Part shown: piece after piece, positions 1 to 5,318 of the stretch
Layout: each line of letters opens with the position of its first letter
Position numbering within the stretch: position 1 is the first letter of the stretch
Assembly (NCBI GenBank): GCA_900771995.1
Contig: CAAGQC010000035.1
Location: 1-9,055, forward strand
Direction of reading: 5' to 3'
DNA from: Lachnospiraceae bacterium
Lineage (GTDB): Bacteria; Bacillota; Clostridia; Lachnospirales; Lachnospiraceae
Length of the DNA: 9,055 nucleotides
The notes under the pieces: generated by a model
The model's database searches: none
Told to the model about the DNA's origin: nothing
The model's input: only the letters and a program-made list of their open reading frames with translations
Made by a program: the position numbers and the translations under genes

Positions 1-123
1 CCGCTACGCTCTGCTTCCGAAGCGAAAGCGGGTCTGATGGCCTTACCCCCAATGCGGGCTACGGGGATGTTCCACGAACTTTCCAGTTATAACAGCAAGA
101 TTTGATGTTGCATTTTGGGGCAA
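1..123. repeat. GC-rich hairpin-forming intergenic DNA, possibly decayed copies of the right-end array
   Basis: No gene is supported here. The DNA is rich in short inverted repeats: CCGCT (1-5) with AGCGG (27-31), GCTTC with GAAGC around 13-23, and a CCCC/GGGG pair (46-49 with 63-66). A GGGG at 117-120 is preceded by ATTTT and followed by CA, giving the 11-mer ATTTTGGGGCA that also occurs at 8802-8812 in the right-end array. The two GGGG blocks are 54 bp apart, close to that array's 52-bp period. I infer, weakly, that this is a degenerate end of a similar element. It could also be unrelated structured DNA cut by the window edge. Confidence 0.35.
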
Positions 124-140
124 AAACGTTTCTGATCCGG

Positions 141-191
141 AAATAATAAAAAGTGCGGGAAAACCAATAAATACTGGCCTTCTTGCACTTT
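141..191 (-). terminator. Intrinsic terminator of the tRNA-Gly transcript
   Basis: On the minus strand, 18 nt beyond the tRNA 3' end, an imperfect stem of about 17 positions is formed by 175-191 and 150-166. It has AAAGTGC pairing with GCACTTT at its base, an A-C mismatch pair in the middle, two G-U wobbles and an 8-nt loop. It is followed by TTTTTATTATTT. The plus strand has no T-run after the stem, so it acts in the tRNA direction. The stem is imperfect, so efficiency is uncertain. Confidence 0.6.
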
Positions 192-208
192 CAACGAAAA
201 TTCAAATA

Positions 209-279
209 AGCAGATAACGGGAATCGAACCCGCCTTTCCAGCTTGGGAAGCTAGCGTTCTACCGATGAACCATATCTGC
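209..279 (-). tRNA. tRNA-Gly (anticodon CCC)
   Basis: The 71-nt gene folds into a complete cloverleaf. The 7-bp acceptor stem is GCAGATA with TATCTGC, the D arm is GTTC/GAAC, and the anticodon stem CTAGC/GCTGG encloses the loop TTCCCAA, which places CCC at positions 34-36. The T arm is GCGGG/CCCGT with loop TTCGATT. Nucleotide 73 is U, as is usual for bacterial glycine tRNAs. It reads GGG codons. CCA is not encoded (the 3' flank is TAT), so a CCA-adding enzyme is needed. It is a single, isolated tRNA gene with its own promoter and terminator, transcribed away from the protein genes to its right. Confidence 0.95.
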
Positions 280-295
280 AAATGGAACAAGAAAT

Positions 296-324
296 ATTAT
301 AACTGATATGGTCTGCTTTTTCCA
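296..324 (-). promoter_or_regulatory. Promoter of the tRNA-Gly gene
   Basis: Reading the minus strand, a perfect -10 box TATAAT (296-301) is preceded at 17 bp by TGGAAA (319-324), a 4/6 match to the TTGACA -35 box. Transcription would start about 7-10 nt before the mature tRNA 5' end at 279. AT-rich DNA upstream could serve as an UP element. Confidence 0.65.
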
Positions 325-334
325 GTGTTTTTTG

Positions 335-367
335 AAAAAAGAATATTTCACAAAAAAGAATATTTCA
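335..367. repeat. 16-bp direct repeat, two copies 17 bp apart
   Basis: AAAAAAGAATATTTCA occurs exactly at 335-350 and again at 352-367. It lies about 45-80 bp upstream of the predicted tRNA start. It may be an AT-rich activating (UP-like) element, a protein-binding tandem, or a simple duplication. The sequence alone does not decide. Confidence 0.75.
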
Positions 368-529
368 GAATAGCATCAGCCGCCGAGTGTTCTACGGGAT
401 ATTCAATAAGGTGAACCTAGACACTGGCGATACGGGCGAACCGCACTCCTCCCGGAACTGATGCCAGAGTTATTATATAACGATACGCCGGAGGACACAA
501 TGGGAAGTGGCAATTTTGCGTTTTTTTTT
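368..529. other. Intergenic region without a recognisable gene
   Basis: No intact reading frame, RNA gene or mobile-element end is recognisable. Composition changes here from AT-rich to roughly balanced, as coding DNA would look. Short open stretches exist: one plus frame reads RVFYGIFNKVNLDTGDTGE, another reads LPELMPELLYNDTPED, and on the minus strand one reads LIEYPVEHSAADAIL before a stop. None matches a family I know and each is interrupted. It could be a decayed gene fragment. The region ends in a run of nine T (521-529) just before the marR promoter. Confidence 0.4.
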
Positions 530-534
530 ATGAG

Positions 535-563
535 TTGACAATTATCCGATTTCGGATTATAAT
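535..563 (+). promoter_or_regulatory. Consensus sigma-A promoter of the marR-MATE unit
   Basis: A perfect -35 TTGACA (535-540) and a perfect -10 TATAAT (558-563) are separated by 17 bp, with a nine-T run upstream that could help as an UP element. Start of transcription is expected near 570. A promoter this strong makes sense only with repression, and the spacer between the boxes is itself an operator palindrome. Confidence 0.92.
544..557 (+). promoter_or_regulatory. Operator 1, likely MarR-family binding site
   Basis: A 14-bp palindrome with arms ATCCGA and TCGGAT around a TT centre fills the spacer between the -35 and -10 boxes. A repressor bound here would block RNA polymerase. A second copy with the opposite centre lies 28 bp downstream. 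Adjacent to a marR gene, autorepression is the natural reading. Confidence 0.8.
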
Positions 564-572
564 GCCACTTAG

Positions 573-584
573 TCCGAAATCGGA
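573..584 (+). promoter_or_regulatory. Operator 2, inverted copy of operator 1
   Basis: TCCGA and TCGGA surround an AA centre. These 12 bases are the exact reverse complement of 545-556 in operator 1. The site covers about +4 to +15 of the predicted transcript. Centres of the two operators are 28 bp apart. Two sites over one promoter match the MepR/MarR mode of regulation known from related systems. Confidence 0.78.
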
Positions 585-628
585 TAAAATGAACGGAGAA
601 AATGCAGAATTACAGGAGGAAAGCGGCG

Positions 629-1105
629 ATGGAAGAGGAAAGAGGAAAATCTTTTGCGCAGATCGTATTGTATAACCAGTTGATCAAGGAAATGGACGAT
701 CTGTACCGGGTCTACGCGAAGAACTGTAATCTGTCGGAGACGGCTTTCTGGATCCTGTATTGTATCCGGGAGCGGGAGGAAGAGGCGTTTACCCAGCGGG
801 AGATTTGTGAATATTGGTTCTACACACCACAGACAGTGAACTCCGCACTGAAAAATATGACAGAGGAAGGTCTGCTTATTCTGCGGGCGGAGGAGGGCAA
901 TCGCAAGAACAAGAGGATCTACCTTACGGAGAAGGGGAAAGAGATCGTGGAAGCAATCGTTGTTCCGCTGATGGATGCGGAACGCCGGGCACTGGCGGCT
1001 ATAGGAGAGCGGGAGACAGAAGTGTTCCTGCGGATTATGAAAAGACATACGGAATTATTCCGGAGAGAAATAGAGGAACTGACCCGGCAGGAGGATCCCA
1101 CGTAA
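629..1105 (+). CDS. MarR-family transcriptional regulator, probable repressor of the adjacent MATE pump
   Basis: The product (158 aa) is the size of a MarR-family winged helix-turn-helix dimer. The N-terminal dimerisation helix carries YNQLIKEMDDLYRVYAK. The DNA-binding part runs from about TQREICEYWFYTPQTVNSALKNM, where the recognition helix includes TPQTVNSAL, to the wing with RKNKRIYLTEKGKEI. C-terminal dimerisation helices follow. I chose ATG 629 because AGGAGG (614-619) lies 9 nt upstream. An in-frame ATG at 602 would add nine residues but has only GGAG at 3-nt spacing. The promoter contains two palindromic operators, so autorepression is likely. The gene is followed by a MATE efflux gene, as with mepR-mepA in Staphylococcus aureus, where the repressor is released by pump substrates. 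Family is sure; the ligand is unknown. Confidence 0.93.
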   Translation: MEEERGKSFAQIVLYNQLIKEMDDLYRVYAKNCNLSETAFWILYCIREREEEAFTQREICEYWFYTPQTVNSALKNMTEEGLLILRAEEGNRKNKRIYLTEKGKEIVEAIVVPLMDAERRALAAIGERETEVFLRIMKRHTELFRREIEELTRQEDPT

Positions 1106-1217
1106 CCGCAGGAACCTTCGATGATGATACGAAAAATTATGTCTGCATAATGAGCGGAAATGTATGGTGCGAAAGTGCCGGAAGGTATGCGGGCAACAGA
1201 AAGACATGAGGATTATT

Positions 1218-2549
1218 ATGAAAATACAGTTATCAGATCATTTTAGTTATAAGCGGCTGCTACGTTTCGTTGCACCGTCTATTTTAATGTTGTTATGTAC
1301 TTCGGTGTACAGTATTGTAGACGGCTTTTTTGTCTCCAACTTTGTGGGAAAAACGCCCTTCGCCGCCCTGAATCTGGTGATGCCGGTGCTGATGGGCGTG
1401 GGAACCATCGGATTCATGGCAGGCACCGGAGGAAGCGCCGTGGTCTCCATGACCCTGGGAGAGGGGAAAAAGGAACTTGCCAACGAGTATTTTTCCCTGA
1501 TTGTATATGTGACACTGGCAGCATCCATCGTGGTGGGACTGATCTGCTTTGCCCTGGCACCCCAGATCGCTCTGGCCCTGGGAGCCAATGGAGAACTGGA
1601 AGCGGATTGCGTGCGCTATTCCCGGATCCTGTTTTTGTCCTCGCCGGCATTCGTCATGCAGTATCTGTTCCAGAGCTTTTTCATCGCAGCGGAGAAGCCA
1701 ACCTTAAGCCTGAAGGTAAACGTGATCGCAGGACTGACCAATGCAGTGTTAGATTATGTGCTGATCGTGGTGTTCCCTCTGGGACTGGCGGGAGCGGCAC
1801 TGGCTACCGCAGCGGGACAGATCGCCGGCGGCGTGATCCCTGTAATCTATTTTGCCAGAGAGAACAGTAGCTTACTGCGGCTGGGCAAAACGAAGTGGCA
1901 CGGAAAGGTCATCTGGCAGACCTGCATGAACGGCTCCTCCGAACTGGTGACGAATATCTCCACTTCCATCGTGGGAATCCTTTATAATTTCCAGCTGATG
2001 GAGGCGGCGGGGGAGAACGGCGTGGCGGCCTACGGCATTATCATGTATGTGGACATTATTTTTATGACTATGTATCTGGGCTATTCCCTGGGATCTGCCC
2101 CCATCGTCAGCTTCCATTATGGTGCGGGCAATCATGAGGAACTGAAAAACCTGTGCCGGAAAAGTCTGGTCATTATCTCCGCCTGTGGTGTAATCCTGCT
2201 GACCGCTTCCCAGATCCTGGCGGGGCCTCTGGTGAAGATCTTCGCCAGCTACGATCAGGAACTGCTGGAAATGACCACCTGGGGTTTCCGGATCTACGCC
2301 ATCGCCTTCCTTGTTCGGGGCATGAATGTATGGGGCTCCTCCTTCTTCACGGCCCTGAACAACGGAGCCGTATCCGCAGCGATTTCCTTCCTGCGAACCT
2401 TTGTGTTCCAGATCGTCATTGTGCTGATCCTGCCGAAGCTCATCGGCATTACCGGCGTATGGCTGTCTATCGTGCTGGCAGAATTCCTGGCACTGTTTGT
2501 GACCATCGGATTCCTGATCGCCAAGAGAAAACAATATCATTATGCATAA
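1218..2549 (+). CDS. MATE-family efflux transporter (MepA-like)
   Basis: This 443-aa integral membrane protein has the length and the roughly twelve hydrophobic segments of MATE multidrug antiporters, which export cationic drugs or metabolites in exchange for Na+ or H+. Typical MepA-type features are VDGFFVSNFVGKTPFAALN in the first helix region, FIAAEKPTLSLK near 160-175, TNAVLDYVLI, and the repeated-half motif with SLGSAPIVSFHYGAGN after about residue 290. I chose ATG 1218 (MKIQLSDHFSYKRLL) because GAGGA (1208-1212) lies 5 nt upstream and family members begin this way. In-frame ATGs at 1164 and 1206 are possible. It lies 112 nt after the MarR gene with no terminator between them, so both probably share the operator-controlled promoter. 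The transcript ends at the hairpin at 2553. The substrate cannot be read from sequence. Confidence 0.93.
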   Translation: MKIQLSDHFSYKRLLRFVAPSILMLLCTSVYSIVDGFFVSNFVGKTPFAALNLVMPVLMGVGTIGFMAGTGGSAVVSMTLGEGKKELANEYFSLIVYVTLAASIVVGLICFALAPQIALALGANGELEADCVRYSRILFLSSPAFVMQYLFQSFFIAAEKPTLSLKVNVIAGLTNAVLDYVLIVVFPLGLAGAALATAAGQIAGGVIPVIYFARENSSLLRLGKTKWHGKVIWQTCMNGSSELVTNISTSIVGILYNFQLMEAAGENGVAAYGIIMYVDIIFMTMYLGYSLGSAPIVSFHYGAGNHEELKNLCRKSLVIISACGVILLTASQILAGPLVKIFASYDQELLEMTTWGFRIYAIAFLVRGMNVWGSSFFTALNNGAVSAAISFLRTFVFQIVIVLILPKLIGITGVWLSIVLAEFLALFVTIGFLIAKRKQYHYA

Positions 2550-2552
2550 CTA

Positions 2553-2601
2553 AAAACAATCCGGTGTGACACTTAGAAAGCAGTGCGCACCGGATTGTTT
2601 T
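2553..2601 (+). terminator. Strong intrinsic terminator after the MATE gene
   Basis: A 16-bp stem pairs 2553-2568 (AAAACAATCCGGTGTG) with 2586-2601, with one G-U wobble. A CACT/AGTG pair in the loop can extend it. The right arm ends in GTTTTC. Because the left arm begins with an A-tract, it could also terminate minus-strand transcripts. The next promoter starts two bases later. Confidence 0.88.
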
Positions 2602-2602
2602 C

Positions 2603-2631
2603 TTGACAGAAAAATGACAAATACTTATACT
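2603..2631 (+). promoter_or_regulatory. Sigma-A promoter of pepD
   Basis: A perfect -35 TTGACA (2603-2608) and a -10 TATACT (2626-2631) are separated by 17 bp. Start of transcription is expected near 2638, giving a leader of about 42 nt. The promoter abuts the upstream terminator, cleanly insulating the two units. Confidence 0.87.
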
Positions 2632-2632
2632 G

Positions 2633-2644
2633 AAAGTGCACTTT
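2633..2644 (+). promoter_or_regulatory. Palindromic putative operator at the pepD transcription start
   Basis: AAAGTGCACTTT is a perfect 12-bp palindrome directly after the -10 box, centred on the predicted +1. That position suits a repressor-binding site. No regulator gene for it is identifiable in this window, and it differs from the marR operators. Confidence 0.5.
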
Positions 2645-2679
2645 GTTCTCTATAAAAGCGCAGAAATGAGGAAACGAAA

Positions 2680-4131
2680 ATGGGTGTTTTATCGAATTTA
2701 GAACCAAAGAAAGTATTTTACTATTTTGAAGAGATCACGAAGATCCCGCACGGCTCCGGCAATGTGGAGCAGATCAGTGATTTTCTGGTGGATTTTGCGA
2801 AAGCACACAATCTCTTCTATATACAGGATGCCATGAAAAACGTCATCATCGTCAAGGAGGCTGCTCCCGGATATGAGAACGAACCGGTGGTGATCCTGCA
2901 GGGACATATGGACATGGTGGCAGTGCAGACCCCGGATTGCACCATGGATATGAAGACCGAAGGATTGAAGGTCGGCATCGACGGAGACAACATTTATGCG
3001 GAGGGCACCAGCCTCGGCGGCGATGACGGTATCGCGGTAGCTTATGCGCTGGCGCTGTTGGATGCTGAGGATATCAAACATCCCCGCTTGGAAGTCATCA
3101 TCACGGTGGATGAGGAAGTCGGCATGGACGGAGCCAGAGAGATCGACCTGTCCATGCTGCAGGGACACCGCATGATCAATCTGGATTCCGAGGATGAAGG
3201 CATCTTCCTGGCCAGCTGTGCCGGCGGTGCCAGAGTGAACTGCCGTTTCCCGATGAAAAAACAGGAACTGACCGGTGTGCGCTATGAACTGGAAGTGTCC
3301 GGTCTCTTAGGCGGCCATTCCGGCGGAGAGATCCACAAGGAAAGAGGCAATTCCAACTGCCTTATGGGAAGACTTTTATGGAAGCTGTCCGGCAATATGC
3401 CCGTAGGACTGGTATCTGCGGACGGAGGACTGGCAGACAATGCCATCCCCAGACAGACGAAAGCGGTCGTTGTAGTAGAGGAAAAAGATGCAGAAAGCCT
3501 GGAACAGCAGGCAGCAGCACTGGCAGTGGAACTGGCTGACGAGCTTGCCACCAAAGACCCGGATGTCAAGGTAACCGCAAAGAAACTGTCCGGAACCGAA
3601 AAAGTAATCTGTGCCGCACCGGAGGAACTCAGAAGAGTGGCAGCCTTTTTACAGGCGACACCCAACGGCGTACAGGCCATGAGCGCAGATATGCCGGGAC
3701 TGGTACAGACTTCCCTGAATCTTGGCATTCTCAAAGCGGATGTGGAAAGCTTGCGGGCAGAATATTCCGTCAGAAGCAGCGTGGAAAGTGAGAAGGACAA
3801 CCTGATCGCAAAGCTTTCCGCATTGGTGGAACTGACAGGTGGTGACTACGTGGTGACCGGAGATTATCCCGGCTGGAAGTACCGTGTGCATTCTCCTCTG
3901 CGGGAAAAAATGGTGAAGCTGTATACGGAAATGTACGGCACCGAACCTAAGGTGGAGGCTATCCATGCAGGTCTGGAGTGCGGACTGTTAGGCAGTAAGA
4001 TTGCAGACCTCGACTGTGTATCCATGGGACCGGATATGAAGGATATCCATACCACGGAGGAGACTTTGAGCATTTCTTCCACGAAGCGGGTATGGGAGTA
4101 TCTGGTAAAGGTACTGGAGACAAAGGACTGA
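2680..4131 (+). CDS. pepD: Aminoacyl-histidine dipeptidase / cytosol non-specific dipeptidase (M20C)
   Basis: The cytoplasmic, two-metal peptidase of family M20C hydrolyses a broad range of dipeptides, including Xaa-His. At 483 aa it matches the roughly 485 aa of Escherichia coli PepD. All active-site blocks are present: QGHMDMV with His76 and Asp78, LGGDDGIAVAYAL with the bridging Asp115, TVDEEVGMDGA with Glu145 (general base) and Glu146, NLDSEDEG with Asp169, and HAGLECG with His429. DIHTTEETL (His457) closes the C-terminus. The dimerisation lid begins around GGHSGGEIHKERGNSN (about 210-226). ATG 2680 is supported by GAGGA 7 nt upstream. It is first in a co-directional set with a threonine aldolase-like lyase and lacZ, fitting use of peptide-derived amino acids. 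No signal peptide is seen. Confidence 0.96.
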   Translation: MGVLSNLEPKKVFYYFEEITKIPHGSGNVEQISDFLVDFAKAHNLFYIQDAMKNVIIVKEAAPGYENEPVVILQGHMDMVAVQTPDCTMDMKTEGLKVGIDGDNIYAEGTSLGGDDGIAVAYALALLDAEDIKHPRLEVIITVDEEVGMDGAREIDLSMLQGHRMINLDSEDEGIFLASCAGGARVNCRFPMKKQELTGVRYELEVSGLLGGHSGGEIHKERGNSNCLMGRLLWKLSGNMPVGLVSADGGLADNAIPRQTKAVVVVEEKDAESLEQQAAALAVELADELATKDPDVKVTAKKLSGTEKVICAAPEELRRVAAFLQATPNGVQAMSADMPGLVQTSLNLGILKADVESLRAEYSVRSSVESEKDNLIAKLSALVELTGGDYVVTGDYPGWKYRVHSPLREKMVKLYTEMYGTEPKVEAIHAGLECGLLGSKIADLDCVSMGPDMKDIHTTEETLSISSTKRVWEYLVKVLETKD

Positions 4132-4175
4132 TACGTTAGACGGCTTTGCAATAGCGTGAATTACAACAGAAAGGG

Positions 4176-4201
4176 ATCCGCCTGAAATGGGAACGGCGGA
4201 T
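4176..4201 (+). other. Hairpin in the leader of the lyase gene
   Basis: ATCCGCC (4176-4182) pairs with GGCGGAT (4195-4201), with a 12-nt loop that contains GGGAA, the only SD-like sequence nearby. There is no T-run, so it is not an intrinsic terminator. It lies just before the chosen start at 4215 and overlaps the alternative ATG at 4200, so it might modulate translation. This is weak evidence from a short stem. Confidence 0.45.
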
Positions 4202-4214
4202 GTGTTATGAAAAA

Positions 4215-5258
4215 ATGAGCGATAAGATTTTATTCCAGTGTGATTATAATGAGGGAGCCCATCCGAAGGTGCTGGAGCGTCTGGTGCAGACCAACATGGA
4301 GCAGACACCGGGCTACAGTGAGGATAAATACTGTGAAATGGCGAGAGAGAAGATCCGTAAGGCTTGTGGGGATGACAGTCTGGCGGTACATTTTCTGGTA
4401 GGTGGAACCCAGACCAATGTCACCGTGATCAATGCGGCACTGCGGAAGCACCAGGGCGTGCTCTGTGCTACCACAGGACATATCAACGTCCATGAGACCG
4501 GCGCAGTGGAAGCCTGCGGACATAAGGTACTGGGATTAGAAAGCCCCGACGGCAAGATCACGGCAGCACAGGTAGCGGAGGCTTACGAAGCCCACATTCA
4601 CAACGACAGCTTTGAACACATGGTACAGCCGAAGATGGTATATATCTCCAATCCCACAGAAGTGGGAACCATTTACAGCAAGGCGGAACTGACTGCTCTG
4701 TCCGAGACCTGTCACAAATACGGATTGTATCTGTTCTTAGATGGCGCCAGACTGGGCTACGGACTGGCAGCACCGGACAACGATCTGACCTTGCCGGATA
4801 TTGCGGCGCTCTGCGATGTTTTTTACATCGGAGGAACCAAGGTCGGCGCACTGTTCGGAGAAGCGGTAGTGATCAAAAACACGGAACTGGCACAGGATTT
4901 CCGTTATATCATCAAACAGAACGGTGGTATGTTAGCCAAGGGAAGACTGCTGGGACTGCAGTTTGACGCTCTTTTCACGGAGGGACTCTATCAGGAGATC
5001 TCCGCCCACGCCATTGCCATGGCAGAGAAACTGCGCACAGCGTTTACGGCGAAGGGATACACCTATTTAGCACCTAACCGTACAAACCAGATCTTCGTTA
5101 TTGTACCGGATGCGCATCTTGCGAAGATCGCAGAGCAGTTCGAGTACAGCTATGACCAGCGGATCGATGCCACACACAGCTGCGTGCGATTTTGTACCGG
5201 CTGGGCGACGAAGGAAGAGAATGTGGATGCACTGATCCGGTGCGTGGAACAGTTGTAA
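4215..5258 (+). CDS. Threonine aldolase-like beta-eliminating lyase (PLP-dependent, fold type I)
   Basis: This 347-aa enzyme belongs to the Beta_elim_lyase family, whose best known member, low-specificity L-threonine aldolase, splits threonine or allo-threonine into glycine and acetaldehyde with pyridoxal phosphate. Visible features are QTPGYSEDKYCEMARE, VGGTQTNVTVINAAL for phosphate binding, TTGHINVHETGAVE with His89 expected to stack on the cofactor, LDGARLGYGLA with Asp176 and Arg179, and YIGGTKVGALFGEA with the Schiff-base Lys209. The start is uncertain. ATG 4215 gives MSDKILFQCDYNEG, which resembles relatives but has no clear SD; ATG 4200 would add five residues and has GGGAA 6 nt upstream. 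It follows pepD by 83 nt without a visible terminator. Exact substrate is not determined; a related amino-acid lyase is possible. Confidence 0.9.
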   Translation: MSDKILFQCDYNEGAHPKVLERLVQTNMEQTPGYSEDKYCEMAREKIRKACGDDSLAVHFLVGGTQTNVTVINAALRKHQGVLCATTGHINVHETGAVEACGHKVLGLESPDGKITAAQVAEAYEAHIHNDSFEHMVQPKMVYISNPTEVGTIYSKAELTALSETCHKYGLYLFLDGARLGYGLAAPDNDLTLPDIAALCDVFYIGGTKVGALFGEAVVIKNTELAQDFRYIIKQNGGMLAKGRLLGLQFDALFTEGLYQEISAHAIAMAEKLRTAFTAKGYTYLAPNRTNQIFVIVPDAHLAKIAEQFEYSYDQRIDATHSCVRFCTGWATKEENVDALIRCVEQL

Positions 5259-5260
5259 AT

Positions 5261-5290
5261 CCATGTGTCCATTCTCCCTTTGGCACATGG
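5261..5290 (+). other. Hairpin between the lyase gene and lacZ
   Basis: CCATGTG plus CCA (with one bulged T between them) pairs with TGGCACATGG around a 9-nt loop, giving a 10-bp stem directly after the lyase stop codon. No T-run follows, so termination is not expected. It may protect the 3' end of the upstream message, mark an RNA processing site, or act as a leader element for lacZ. Confidence 0.5.
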
Positions 5291-5318
5291 CCGTAACTTC
5301 ATTTATGGAGAAAAGAGT

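Noticed and set aside
87..290. 67-aa minus-strand frame
   Set aside because: It runs through the tRNA-Gly gene and its terminator, so it is not a plausible protein gene.
814..1209. 131-aa plus-strand frame overlapping the MarR gene
   Set aside because: It is rich in Gly, Arg and Asp, typical of an out-of-frame reading, and overlaps the winged-helix coding region.
1872..2540. 222-aa open frame on the minus strand inside the MATE gene
   Set aside because: It is antisense to a clear MATE coding region, has low-complexity composition rich in Gln, Gly, Asp and His, and has no recognisable domain.
4131..4214. Promoter for the lyase gene
   Set aside because: TTAGAC and AATTAC at 17-bp spacing are poor matches to both boxes, so no promoter is claimed.
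5261..5290. Intrinsic terminator between the lyase gene and lacZ
   Set aside because: The stem is good but the following bases contain no T-run, so intrinsic termination is not supported.
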